29,466 bases of DNA from the NCBI GenBank assembly GCA_036280295.1, contig DASURA010000251.1:1-29466 (forward strand), written 5' to 3'. The DNA is from AWTP1-13 sp036280295 (lineage in GTDB: Bacteria; Pseudomonadota; Alphaproteobacteria; Rhizobiales; Hyphomicrobiaceae). Shown in pieces: positions 6,884 to 15,150 of the stretch. A program made the position numbers and the translations under genes. Within the stretch, counting starts at the first letter, position 1; each line of letters starts with the position of its first letter. Under the pieces are notes generated by a model. The model was given only the letters and a program-made list of their open reading frames with translations, was not told the DNA's origin and did no database searches.

Positions 6884-8658
6884 CTGGGAGGGCACCCCCT
6901 GACGGTGTTCACGCGCAGGCGCACGCCGTTCACGTTGAAGTCTTTCATGCGAACGTCGACCGTCTCGATCTGACCTCTCGCCAGGCCGTCACGCACACCG
7001 GCACATTGCGCGTTCGTAATGGGCCCGAGCCATGTCCAGGCGTTTCCGGATTCAGCCTTGAACGCGCCAGCCGTCAGGATGCCATTTCCCGATCTTGCTG
7101 GCACAAACAGCAGAACCTCTGCCGTGCCGTCCGCATCGAGATCGATCAGCGCCGCCTCGCACCGGTCGTCGGCTGTGAGGCACCTCGGCAGCGCCGCCGG
7201 CGCCGTCACCGTCGTCCAGTCGGTGCGGATGAAGCTGTCGGGCAGGGCCTGCCCCTGCGGATACACTACGGTGATGTTGGTCGCACGCTGCTCGGCGGTC
7301 GCATGGAATTGCGCCTTGCCTTGCCACGGGGTGACAAGGGCCAAAGCCACCTTCGCCTTCTCGGCGATGGCGGCCGCTTGCTGTCCCTCGGTCGCCCGCG
7401 CCAGCTTCTCCAGCTCGGCCCTGCCGTGGCGGCCGGCGTGGAAGCGCAGGAACTTGAAGTCGAAGGTCTCGGGCGTCTCCCTGCCGGAAGCCAGGCGTCG
7501 CAGCTGGTCCGCCACCGCGATCCGGGCCGGATCGGCCAGCGGCGAGAGCAGGCACAGCACCACCGCGACAATGACATAGGCGGTCGCGATATTGGTCGAC
7601 TCCAGCCACTTGAGCTTGAAGCCGGGTCGCAGCGCGGCTGCGGCATATCCGGCCGCATAGCAGGCTGCGACCACGATGCAGGCACCGGCGATGATGCGCG
7701 TGGGCGTCCAGCCGTATTGCTGCGCGCGTAGCATCAGCCCGCAAACGGCGAGTCCGACCAGCGGCACCAGCACCAGGGCGGCGACACTGCGGGCATAGCG
7801 CACCAACTTCGCCACGCCCTCCTCCTGCCCATCCTGATATCCGGCGTTGATAAGCACGATGAGAGATCCCGCGGCGGCCAGCAGGATGCCGGTGGCCGAG
7901 CGTGTGCTCCACAGCGGCTGCAGCCCGGTGAACGGCAGCGCCAGCAGGAAGGCGACTGCAAAGCCCGTCAGCATGGGCAACAGCCACCCCAGCAGCGTGA
8001 GGGCGAGCGTGCGCACCCCGCGCACCAGCTCGGCGCGCGCGTCGGTGACATGGATGGCATAGGCCAGCGCCGTCGCGGTTGCCGGTATCGAGAACCACTC
8101 GCGCTGGATGGTCTGGGCGATGGCACGGATGCCGATGATCTGGAACAGAGCCGCACCGAGCCATAGGAGTGCCCAGAACGCCGCTACGAAGGCCACCGCG
8201 AGCGAGAGCTGCACGCCCAGCTTCCACGATACGTCGAAGTAGCCCTGATAGCTGGCCACCAGCTTCCGCTCGGCCTCACCCGCTACGATGAGCGTATGGA
8301 CGATGAACAGGATTGCCGGCAGGCAGGCCACCAGTGCCGGCGAGAGGGTGAGGCGCAAGCCCGTGCTCCCGTTCGGCAGCAGCGGCTCGCGGTAGATGTC
8401 GTAGACCGCCAGGCCGGCGCACACGAGCGCCGCCAGCAGCCCCCATGCCGCAAGGGTGCGCGGCCGCAGGTTGCGAAATCCGGCCATCATCAGAATCGGA
8501 ATGAACAGCGCGACTGCAGCCAGAGCCGCGAAGGTCATGGGCTCTGTGGCCGGCCAGCCTTTCACCACCGCATGCGCGGCGCGATAGAGGAGATAGAGCG
8601 CAATCCCCTGCGCCAAGCCGATCAGTGTCCGCATCAATCCGACTGGAAACGAAGCCAT
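6874..8658 (-). CDS. DUF4153 multi-pass membrane protein
   Basis: 594 residues from ATG 8658, which follows a GGGGG stretch; the open frame extends 36 codons further upstream without similarity. The N-terminal two thirds hold about ten or more hydrophobic segments (for example GLAQGIALYLLYRAAHAVV, FAALAAVALFIPILMMAGF, IRAIAQTIQREWFSIPATATALAYAIHV). The C-terminal part, from about residue 400, is soluble and contains VADQLRRLASGRETPETFDFKFLRFHAGRHGRAELEKLA and an FG-GAP-like DLDADGTAEVLLFVP stretch. This is the DUF4153 layout; its role is unknown. No neighbouring gene suggests one. A 10-bp tandem duplication (6864-6883) ends at its stop codon. Confidence 0.85.
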   Translation of the reverse strand: MASFPVGLMRTLIGLAQGIALYLLYRAAHAVVKGWPATEPMTFAALAAVALFIPILMMAGFRNLRPRTLAAWGLLAALVCAGLAVYDIYREPLLPNGSTGLRLTLSPALVACLPAILFIVHTLIVAGEAERKLVASYQGYFDVSWKLGVQLSLAVAFVAAFWALLWLGAALFQIIGIRAIAQTIQREWFSIPATATALAYAIHVTDARAELVRGVRTLALTLLGWLLPMLTGFAVAFLLALPFTGLQPLWSTRSATGILLAAAGSLIVLINAGYQDGQEEGVAKLVRYARSVAALVLVPLVGLAVCGLMLRAQQYGWTPTRIIAGACIVVAACYAAGYAAAALRPGFKLKWLESTNIATAYVIVAVVLCLLSPLADPARIAVADQLRRLASGRETPETFDFKFLRFHAGRHGRAELEKLARATEGQQAAAIAEKAKVALALVTPWQGKAQFHATAEQRATNITVVYPQGQALPDSFIRTDWTTVTAPAALPRCLTADDRCEAALIDLDADGTAEVLLFVPARSGNGILTAGAFKAESGNAWTWLGPITNAQCAGVRDGLARGQIETVDVRMKDFNVNGVRLRVNTVRGCPPRAR

Positions 8659-8853
8659 GCGCACCCCCGTTTGTCCCCGCCGGATATGTTCTTTGGCGGT
8701 CGGGGGAGTCTCCAGTGCGTCGAAGGCAATTTGATGGGGGCCGGGCGGCGCACCGGCGCTTCCCACTCTCGTGCCGATACAGGCAAGTTCCGGGATGACG
8801 CCGTGGACAATCGAGATCGCAACACATTGAAATGTCAGCAGGGTCTGGTCGCG

Positions 8854-8882
8854 AACGAGCCGAGGGGCGTGTGCAGCTCGTT
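8854..8882 (-). terminator. Weak hairpin after the ABC operon
   Basis: Arms AACGAGC (8854-8860) and GCTCGTT (8876-8882) form a 7-bp stem with a 15-base loop, 8 bases after the stop of the last ABC gene when read on the minus strand. There is no T-run, so it is not a classical intrinsic terminator; it may protect the transcript end. Confidence 0.3.
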
Positions 8883-8890
8883 GCTCCAGG

Positions 8891-9745
8891 TCACCTTATC
8901 GCTCCCATCGTGAACCCCGCCACGAAGCGATCGACGAAGATGTTGTAAATAATGGCGATGGGTACACTGGCGATCAGGCAGGCCCCCATCATCGACCCCC
9001 AGAAGTAGACGTCACCACGCACGAGGAAGGTTGGGACGCCAACACTCACCGTATAGCTCGACGAGGACGTAATGAATGTGACGCCGTAGACGAACTCCTG
9101 TGTCACCAGTGTGAATGTGAAAATGATCGCCGTCAGGATGCCGGCGAGCGAAATCGGCATCACCACCTTGATGAAGGCGCCGAGCCGCGACAGGCCGTCG
9201 ATCATCGCCGCTTCTTCCAGATCGCGCGGGATGGCCTTGAAGAAGCCCATCAGCAGCCAGGTGCAGAACGGCACCGTGAAGCTCGGATACACGAGGATCA
9301 GCGACCAGAGCGAATCCTGCAGGCCGAGGTCGCCGACGATGCGCGAGAACGGGATGAACAGGATGGTGGGCGGCACCAGGTAGGTGAGAAAGATGGCAAT
9401 GCCCAGCGTCTGGCCCCAGTGGCCGGTCATGCGCGACAGCGCATAGCCCGCAGGGATGGCGAGAGCGAGGGTGATCGCTACCACCGCAAGACCGACCAGG
9501 CTGGTGTTGATCAGCCACTGCACGAACTGGGTGTCCTGGAACAACACCCTGAGGTGCTCGAGCGTCGGAGGCTCGTTGAACAAATAGGGATTCTTCGTTG
9601 TGTCGTACAGGTCGGCAGTGGTCTTGAAGGTGGTGATGGCCATCCAGTAGAACGGGAACGCGAGGAAGGTGACAAAGAACACCAGGATGGCGGTATGACC
9701 GCCGGCCCGGGCGACACGCTTGGTGCGTCCCTTCCAAAGCGACAT
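8891..9745 (-). CDS. ABC importer permease, MalG/UgpE type (CUT1 family)
   Basis: 284 residues, about six transmembrane segments (ILVFFVTFLAFPFYWMAITTF first, LIASVPIAIIYNIFV last). The EAA loop that contacts the ATPase is present at about 187-210 (EEAAMIDGLSRLGAFIKVVMPIS). ATG 9745 has GGAGG 9 bases upstream and lies one base after the stop of the preceding permease gene, so the two are translationally linked. It forms the second half of the membrane channel with the preceding permease. It is the last gene of the operon. Substrate not deducible from the permease; this class usually moves sugars, polyols or glycerol phosphate-type compounds. Confidence 0.92.
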   Translation of the reverse strand: MSLWKGRTKRVARAGGHTAILVFFVTFLAFPFYWMAITTFKTTADLYDTTKNPYLFNEPPTLEHLRVLFQDTQFVQWLINTSLVGLAVVAITLALAIPAGYALSRMTGHWGQTLGIAIFLTYLVPPTILFIPFSRIVGDLGLQDSLWSLILVYPSFTVPFCTWLLMGFFKAIPRDLEEAAMIDGLSRLGAFIKVVMPISLAGILTAIIFTFTLVTQEFVYGVTFITSSSSYTVSVGVPTFLVRGDVYFWGSMMGACLIASVPIAIIYNIFVDRFVAGFTMGAIR

Positions 9746-9746
9746 G

Positions 9747-10676
9747 CTACGTCACCTCCGCGCGCCCGGCAAAACGCAGGAGCAGGACCGCCATCGCCGC
9801 CAGAACCGGGAACATGAATAGCGAGATGGCGGCACCGGCGGCGAGATCGCCGCCCTGGATGCCAGTGAAGTAGGCCCAGCTCGCGATCACCTGCGTGCTG
9901 TCGTACGGCCCACCGCGGGTGAGCACGAACACCACGATCATGTCCGTGAACGTGAAGATGATGCCGAACAGCAGCGCCACCAGCGTGATCGGCATGATCA
10001 GCGGCGCGGTTATCTCGAAATGGTGGCGCCAGAAGCCGGCACCGTCGACCTGGGCTGCGTCATGGATGTCCTGCGGGATCGAGGCCAGGCCGGCCAGGAT
10101 GATGACGGTCGCCAACGGCAGGAGCCGCCAGATGTTGACGATGATGATCGAGATCTTGGCGAGCAGCGGATCGCCGAGCCAGATCGGCCAATCATACGGG
10201 CCTAGAATGCCGACGGCGCGCGCAGTCCAGTTGATGATCGAGTAGATCGAATCGAAGATCCACAACCAGCCGATGGCGCCAAGCGAGATCGGCGCGACCC
10301 ACGGCAGCAGGATGAGGAGCCGTACCAGCCACTTGCCGCGAAAATCGGCGTGGAGGGCGAGGGCGAGGATATTGCCGAGCACCAGGACGAAGAATTGCGA
10401 GACGAAGGTGATGAGGAGCGTGTTCCCCAGGGCCGTCCAGAACGTGCGGCTGTCGAGCACGCGCTGGAAGTTCGCCAGCCCCACAAACTCGGTCGTCCGG
10501 CTCGCCACGGTCACGTTCGTCAGGCTGTAGTAGAGCGACAGGAAGAACGGCAGGCCGACCAGCAGCACGATGTAGAGGATCGCCGGCGTCAGCATGGCCC
10601 GCCACAGCCAGCGCTCGTTGTCGGCAAGGCCGTTGGCCAATGCCCCGATGGGCGCGCGCGCAGCAACCGCCGTCAC
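9747..10676 (-). CDS. ABC importer permease, MalF/UgpA type (CUT1 family)
   Basis: 309 residues. I take GTG 10676 as start: GGAGG lies 6 bases upstream and the GTG overlaps the ATPase stop codon in a GTGA junction; ATG 10700, eight codons earlier, has no such site. Six transmembrane segments follow a short cytoplasmic N-terminus (AILYIVLLVGLPFFLSLYYSL, LLITFVSQFFVLVLGNILALAL and others). The EAA loop is IHDAAQVDGAGFWRHHFEITAPLIMP. It pairs with the downstream permease to make the translocation path for the binding-protein-delivered solute. The tight overlap with both neighbours shows one transcript. Confidence 0.92.
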   Translation of the reverse strand: MTAVAARAPIGALANGLADNERWLWRAMLTPAILYIVLLVGLPFFLSLYYSLTNVTVASRTTEFVGLANFQRVLDSRTFWTALGNTLLITFVSQFFVLVLGNILALALHADFRGKWLVRLLILLPWVAPISLGAIGWLWIFDSIYSIINWTARAVGILGPYDWPIWLGDPLLAKISIIIVNIWRLLPLATVIILAGLASIPQDIHDAAQVDGAGFWRHHFEITAPLIMPITLVALLFGIIFTFTDMIVVFVLTRGGPYDSTQVIASWAYFTGIQGGDLAAGAAISLFMFPVLAAMAVLLLRFAGRAEVT

Positions 10677-11701
10677 GATGTGCCTCCATCGATCCGGCAA
10701 CCATTGGCGCGATCGAAGCGGATGAGGTCCTGCGCCATGACTCTGAACTCATGCGTCTCGCCAGCATTGATGTCGGCGCGCGTGTTGATTGGAATTTTGG
10801 AGATCACCTGCGCATCGTGGTTGCGGCCCTCGATCTCGCCGTAGACCAGCCGCTCCGCCCCCAGATACTCGACGCGGGTGACGCGGAACGGAAACGACAC
10901 CGTGACGCCCGCACACTCCACGCTCCTGGGCAGGAACGCTTCGGGCCGGAAGCCGACCCAGGTGGCGCCATCCTCGACGAGGTTCATCGGCGGCGAGCCG
11001 ATGAATGTCGCCACGAAGATATCGGCCGGACGGGTGTAGACATCGTGCGGGGTGCCGACCTGGCACACCTTGCCCTGGTTCAGCACGGCAATGCGGTCGC
11101 CGAGGCCCATGGCTTCCGCCTGGTCGTGGGTGACGTAGATGGTGGTGGTGCCGAGTCCCCGCTGGAACTGCTTGAGCTCCTCGCGCGCGGAGTTTCTCAG
11201 CTTGGCGTCTAGATTCGACAGCGGCTCGTCGAGCAGAAATGCAACTGGCTCGCGCACGACGGCGCGGGCCAGCGCAACACGCTGGCGCTCGCCGCCCGAG
11301 AGCTGCCGCGGCTTGCGGTCGAGGAAGCGTTCGATGCCGAACATGCGCGCCGCCCACTCGACCTTCTTGCGCGTTTTGTCCTTCGACAGACCAACAGCTC
11401 GCAGGGGGAATGCAATGTTTCGTTCCACCGTCAGGTGTGGGTAGAGCGCGTAGCTCTGGAACACCATGGCGATATTGCGGGCGCGGGGCGGAAGGTCATT
11501 GACCACCACCCCGTCGATCAGGATCTCGCCAGCAGTGGGCTGCTCCAGGCCGGCAATCAAACGCATCAGGGTTGTCTTGCCGCAGCCCGATGGTCCGAGC
11601 AGCACCAGGAACTCGCCTTCAGCCGCCGCAAGATCCACACCATCGACGGCGTGTACGTCGTCGAAATGCCTTGAGACGCGCCGTACCTCGATTGTTGCCA
11701 T
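10673..11701 (-). CDS. ABC importer ATPase, MalK/UgpC type
   Basis: 342 residues. The nucleotide-binding domain has Walker A GPSGCGKTT at 36-44, Q-loop Q82, signature LSGGERQ at 134-140, Walker B VAFLLDEP at 153-160 and switch H192 (VTHDQAEAM). After about residue 235 comes a shortened MalK-like C-terminal domain (TOBE/OB type: VGFRPEAFLPR and later VTRVEYLGAERLVYGEI) where regulation usually occurs. As a homodimer it powers both permeases. It lies 82 bases after the binding-protein gene, with a hairpin in the gap, and its stop overlaps the first permease start. Ribosome-binding site weak. Confidence 0.95.
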   Translation of the reverse strand: MATIEVRRVSRHFDDVHAVDGVDLAAAEGEFLVLLGPSGCGKTTLMRLIAGLEQPTAGEILIDGVVVNDLPPRARNIAMVFQSYALYPHLTVERNIAFPLRAVGLSKDKTRKKVEWAARMFGIERFLDRKPRQLSGGERQRVALARAVVREPVAFLLDEPLSNLDAKLRNSAREELKQFQRGLGTTTIYVTHDQAEAMGLGDRIAVLNQGKVCQVGTPHDVYTRPADIFVATFIGSPPMNLVEDGATWVGFRPEAFLPRSVECAGVTVSFPFRVTRVEYLGAERLVYGEIEGRNHDAQVISKIPINTRADINAGETHEFRVMAQDLIRFDRANGCRIDGGTS

Positions 11702-11730
11702 GAGGCGGACTCATCCAAGCTTCGAGCGTC

Positions 11731-11756
11731 CTTCGCTGCCCCCGGGTAGGGCGAAG
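11731..11756 (-). other. Intercistronic hairpin between binding-protein and ATPase genes
   Basis: CTTCGC (11731-11736) pairs with GCGAAG (11751-11756), with further C/G pairing possible inside the 14-base loop. Stem-loops at this place in importer operons often stabilise the binding-protein transcript or thin out read-through, which would give more binding protein than pump. That role is inferred from position. Confidence 0.45.
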
Positions 11757-11783
11757 AGAGCGCGCGGCACCGGCCCGCGGGCG

Positions 11784-13130
11784 CTAGATCAAGCCGCGGT
11801 CCTTCCATTTGGCCCAGATCGCCTTCATCCTGTCCTCCGCACGCTTGAGCGCGCCCTCAGGTGTCTCGGCGCCCGTAGCGCACTCGGCGAACATCGTGTT
11901 GACGACCCAGGTCTGGTAGGAGTCGGCAATGGCCGCGGTGGAGTAGCCCGGGTAGCCTACATTGGTGGCCCAATCGAGCACGTCACCCAGCACGGCATAC
12001 TTGTCGGGCGGAACGGCCTTGGCGTCGTGCGCGATCAGCTGCTTGAGGTCCGGCACTGTCTGCGCGAAGCATGGGAAGTTGTAGAATTCGCTCGCCTTGA
12101 ATGCCTGGCTGAAGCCGTCGACGTAGTCGATCAGGAACTTCTGCGCCCCGTCCCGATTCTCGGCGAACTTCCAGACCACGTAGCAGTTCATCACATGCTC
12201 AAGGCCCATGCGACGCACGGGGCCCTTGGCCGCCTTGGCAAGGCCGATCTTCTCGTGGATCGGCAGCTTCTGACGCTCGCCGGTGCGAGTCACGGAGATG
12301 GCATTGAGCACGAGCGACGAGCGTCCGGCGAGCATCTGCCGGTTGTTCGAGGAAGCGTCCCAGGCCAGCACCTCGGGTGTCATGCACTCTTGAAACAGCG
12401 CCTTGACGAAGCGCAGCGCCTCCATTGTCTCCTTGGAGTTTATGGTCAGGTTCCCGTCCGCGTCCTGCTCATGCGAGCCGAACGAGTACATGATCGCTCG
12501 CAGGGCCATTGCGGTATCGATCTCGGCCGACAGCCCTATGCCGACCGGGATGCGATGCTTGTCCTTGATCTTCTTGCCACCGGCGCGGATGTCATCCCAG
12601 GTGTCGGGCTCCATGCCGACGTCGCTCCACAGGTCCGTGCGGTAGTTGACGGGGTCTGGCACGAAGCTGTCGGAGAAGGCGAAGTAGGTCTTGGTCTTCG
12701 GATTAAAGGTGCTCTTGACGGCAAGATCAATCGGCTTGCCGTGCCGCTTCTCACACTCGGCATACACGTCGTTCATGGGAACGACCTGGTCCTCGAAGAC
12801 CGCGGGCGGAGCCAGGAACAGGACGAGGTCATGGCCCCCCTGGGCCGAGACCTCCGCCGCCGCACGCGATTCGATGAGGGCAAGATTGATGTTGTCGACC
12901 ATCACCTCCGTGCCGTTCTTCTCACCCCACTCCTTCGTGTACTCGTCGTTGAACCACTTGTCGTAGCCGGGGACGAAGTGGCTCCACTGGAGGATCTTGA
13001 GCGTCTTGGCCGCGCGCGCGGAGCGGACGTGGAGGAAGGGGGCGGCGGTGGCGACAACACCGGCGGCGCCGGCAGTAATCATGACGTCGCGGCGTGTCGG
13101 TGCGCGACCTGGGTTCTTGGTGGTCCTCAT
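11784..13130 (-). CDS. Tat-exported ABC substrate-binding protein (family 1)
   Basis: 448 residues from ATG 13130, preceded by AAGGAGGA at good spacing; the frame upstream has no such site. The N-terminus APTRRDVMITAGAAGVVATAAPFLHVRSARA is a twin-arginine signal, so the protein is exported folded to the periplasm. The mature part opens with KTLKILQWSHFVPGYDKWFNDEYTKEW, typical of extracellular solute-binding proteins of the sugar/glycerol-phosphate class, and keeps the two-lobe pattern (for example TWDDIRAGGKKI, LNAISVTRTGE, FLIDYVDGFSQAF). It captures the substrate for the ATPase and permeases that follow. Ligand unknown; nothing in the window names it. First gene of the operon. Confidence 0.92.
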   Translation of the reverse strand: MRTTKNPGRAPTRRDVMITAGAAGVVATAAPFLHVRSARAAKTLKILQWSHFVPGYDKWFNDEYTKEWGEKNGTEVMVDNINLALIESRAAAEVSAQGGHDLVLFLAPPAVFEDQVVPMNDVYAECEKRHGKPIDLAVKSTFNPKTKTYFAFSDSFVPDPVNYRTDLWSDVGMEPDTWDDIRAGGKKIKDKHRIPVGIGLSAEIDTAMALRAIMYSFGSHEQDADGNLTINSKETMEALRFVKALFQECMTPEVLAWDASSNNRQMLAGRSSLVLNAISVTRTGERQKLPIHEKIGLAKAAKGPVRRMGLEHVMNCYVVWKFAENRDGAQKFLIDYVDGFSQAFKASEFYNFPCFAQTVPDLKQLIAHDAKAVPPDKYAVLGDVLDWATNVGYPGYSTAAIADSYQTWVVNTMFAECATGAETPEGALKRAEDRMKAIWAKWKDRGLI

Positions 13131-13292
13131 GGTGCGTCCTCCTTGGGACAGGCCGGCGAGGAGCCCGCCATCTCCCAAGCTCGGGTCTGGCACCTCCCAC
13201 CTCGACCCCGTTCCGCAAGAAGGAGGGGACACATTCTGGAGACTATGGCCTAGCTGATGCTTCGCCGGATCTTCACTCCTACACTTAACGAA

Positions 13293-13352
13293 TCTCCGTG
13301 AGGTGCGTTCCCGGCGACGAGCCTCGCAAGAGGCATAGCTGCCTCACGGAGA
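13293..13352. other. Nested stem-loop with GCAA tetraloop, candidate structured RNA or terminator
   Basis: An 11-bp perfect stem (13293-13303 with 13342-13352) encloses a second 5-bp stem GCCTC/GAGGC (13321-13334) closed by a GCAA loop on the plus strand. On the minus strand it lies 44 bases after the CitE-like gene and 163 bases before the binding-protein ATG, so it could end the first transcript or sit in the leader of the second. I do not recognise an Rfam family with confidence. Confidence 0.45.
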
Positions 13353-13395
13353 ATGAGCGCACAGGCGGTTGCCTGCCGCGATGCACAATCTGGCC

Positions 13396-14280
13396 CTAGA
13401 TGAGTCCGGCCGCCCTGGCACGGGCCAGCGTGCGCTCGGCGCGCGTGAGGTGCGGGCGGTCAACCATCTGGCCGCGCAACGACAGCGCGCCGGCGCCGGG
13501 AGTGTCGGCAAACAGCTGCACGATCTCCTGGGCCTCGGCCACCGCAGCAGCGCTCGGCGTGAAGGCGGCGTTGATGGTCTCGACCTGGCCGGGATGGATC
13601 GCCATCTTGCCGGTGAAGCCGTCGCGCGCCGCCGCCTCGCATTCGCGCTTGAGGCCCTCGCCGTCGCGGAAGTTGACGAACACCGTGTCGATCGCCTCCA
13701 CGCCGCCGGCCGCCGCCGCGAACAGCGTGAGATCGCGTGCCAGGCGATAGGGCGAGGTCCAGCCGCAGCCATCGGCCTCGCGCGTTCGGGCGGAGCCGAT
13801 CACTGCGGAAAGATCCTCCGCCCCCCAGGTCAACGCCTCCAGCCGGGAGCTGGAGTCCGAGTACGTATGCAGATGGAAAAGCGAGGCAGGCGTCTCGGTG
13901 GCGATGGCGATGATCCGTATTGAGCCAACCGGAACGCTGGCGTGCTCCTCCTCGTGCCGGAGCGCAAGCGACAGCCGGTGCACGTCATCGCCCGAGCGCG
14001 GCTTGGGCAGGATGATGCCGTCGGGCCGGGCGCCGATCACGGCGGCGATGTCGTCCAGCCACAGCCCCGTCTCCAGCGCATTGATGCGCACGTAGAGACG
14101 CGGCCTGCCCGCCTTGGGCAGCGCTTCGGCCACGTACTGAGCTGCCAACGTGCGCGCGGCGGCCTTGCGCCCGGGGCTCACGGAATCCTCAAGATCGAGG
14201 ATCAGCGCATCGGCACCGGTGGCGAGCCCCTTGCCGAGCTTCCTCTCGTCGTCAGCGGGAACGAACAGCAGGGAACGCAT
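13396..14280 (-). CDS. CitE-like CoA-ester lyase (HpcH/HpaI family)
   Basis: 294 residues from ATG 14280, which gives the canonical start MRSLLFVPADDERKLGKGL; a longer frame upstream overlaps the MaoC gene and is not similar to anything. Family signatures: ALILDLEDSV, R65 in YVRIN, E129 in IATETPASLF and D156 in WGAEDLSA, the last two being the expected Mg ligands. Members cleave or form C-C bonds of CoA esters: malyl-CoA, citramalyl-CoA or the citryl group of citrate lyase. No citrate lyase alpha or gamma gene is nearby, so a stand-alone malyl/citramalyl-CoA lyase type is favoured. It lies 11 bases after the MaoC-like gene, in one operon, and probably acts on the product of that hydratase. 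Confidence 0.88.
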   Translation of the reverse strand: MRSLLFVPADDERKLGKGLATGADALILDLEDSVSPGRKAAARTLAAQYVAEALPKAGRPRLYVRINALETGLWLDDIAAVIGARPDGIILPKPRSGDDVHRLSLALRHEEEHASVPVGSIRIIAIATETPASLFHLHTYSDSSSRLEALTWGAEDLSAVIGSARTREADGCGWTSPYRLARDLTLFAAAAGGVEAIDTVFVNFRDGEGLKRECEAAARDGFTGKMAIHPGQVETINAAFTPSAAAVAEAQEIVQLFADTPGAGALSLRGQMVDRPHLTRAERTLARARAAGLI

Positions 14281-14291
14281 CGCTCGCAACC

Positions 14292-14747
14292 TCAAGCCGT
14301 GGGCCGCTTCTTCATCATCGCCTGGCGCCGGCACTCGGCCACCACCTCGCCGCGCTGGTTGATGGCCTTGTGCAGGAATTCGACGATGCCGGCGTCGGGC
14401 CGCGAGCGCGTCTCGCGGCTGGAGAGAACCTCGGTGGTCACGTGCAGGGTATCGCCATGGAATACCGGCTTGGGAAACTTCACGTCGGTCATGCCGAGGT
14501 TGCCGATGGTGGTGCCGAGCGTGGTGTCGTTGACCGAGATGCCGATCATCAGCCCGAGAGTGAACAGGCTGTTGACGAGCGGCTTGCCCCACTCGGTCTT
14601 GGCCGAGAAGTCATGATCGATGTGCAGCGGCTGCGGATTGTGGGTGAGGCAGGAGAACAGCGTATTGTCCATCTCCGTGACGGTCCGCCCGATCGCGTGC
14701 TCGAACACACGCCCGATCTCGAAGTCCTCCAGGTAGAGGCCAGTCAT
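14292..14747 (-). CDS. MaoC-like hot-dog enoyl-CoA hydratase
   Basis: 151 residues from ATG 14747; GTG 14759, four codons earlier, overlaps the only AAAGG and is less likely. Single hot-dog domain: LYLEDFEIGRVFEHAIGRTVTEMDN, then the hydratase helix region FSCLTHNPQPLHIDHDFSAKTEWGKPLVNSL, where N and H of the NPxPLHxD motif are present, and FPKPVFHGDTLHVTTEV. The usual catalytic Asp of (R)-hydratases two places before the Asn is replaced by Thr (THN), as I recall for mesaconyl/itaconyl-type relatives. It likely hydrates a branched or dicarboxylic enoyl-CoA, giving the 3-hydroxy acyl-CoA for the CitE-like lyase downstream. First gene of this two-gene unit, divergent from urc1. Confidence 0.87.
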   Translation of the reverse strand: MTGLYLEDFEIGRVFEHAIGRTVTEMDNTLFSCLTHNPQPLHIDHDFSAKTEWGKPLVNSLFTLGLMIGISVNDTTLGTTIGNLGMTDVKFPKPVFHGDTLHVTTEVLSSRETRSRPDAGIVEFLHKAINQRGEVVAECRRQAMMKKRPTA

Positions 14748-15150
14748 TGCAATCGTCACCTTTCGGCTGGTATTCCCTCAATTCGAGCATGTTCGCGGTG
14801 GCGTTGCAACGCATCATCGTAGGGTGCAGCAGGGGCGTCAGCCGCGTTCGCCGAGACGGTCGTCGCATGTGATTCCTGGCCGATCGGTGCAAGCGCTGGG
14901 CGTATTGCCCCCGAGTGGCCAGCCCATTCGGATGCCATGCTGAACGGGCACCCGGCGCGCCCGCCGCCTCGTTGCTTCAGCGACACGACGTCCCATTTTG
15001 TGATCGATGCGGCTTTGTGCCGGGGCATAAGTGCCTTATATATCTATCGATAAAGCAGGCTGGCGCCGACGGAAATTGGCCCGGCAGGCTGGATCTGTCG
15101 CGATGCGCGCCCGTCGGTCACGGCGGGCCATCGCTTTTTGGGGGTCCCTC
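14748..15150. other. 403-base divergent intergenic region, MaoC/CitE versus URC operons
   Basis: No convincing gene. The left part is GC-rich. Around 15031-15056 lies the one AT-rich patch, containing the 8-bp palindrome TATCGATA (15045-15052) next to a run of TATATA. Promoters for both operons must lie here, and the palindrome could be a regulator site. Confidence 0.5.
15015..15042 (+). promoter_or_regulatory. Candidate sigma-70-type promoter of the URC operon
   Basis: TTGTGC (15015-15020) and TATATA (15037-15042) are separated by 16 bases, in the only AT-rich stretch before urc1, about 110 bases upstream of its ATG. The palindrome TATCGATA follows directly and would overlap the transcription start, a position suited to a repressor. 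Predicted by eye only. Confidence 0.35.

Noticed and set aside
11466..13253. A 595-codon open frame on the plus strand
   Set aside because: It is the antisense shadow of the binding-protein and ATPase genes, which have clear family motifs and start sites.
13285..13395. M-box (magnesium) riboswitch
   Set aside because: Only a GTGAGGTG-like segment is shared; the later conserved blocks are absent and the downstream gene on that strand is antisense to the CitE-like gene.
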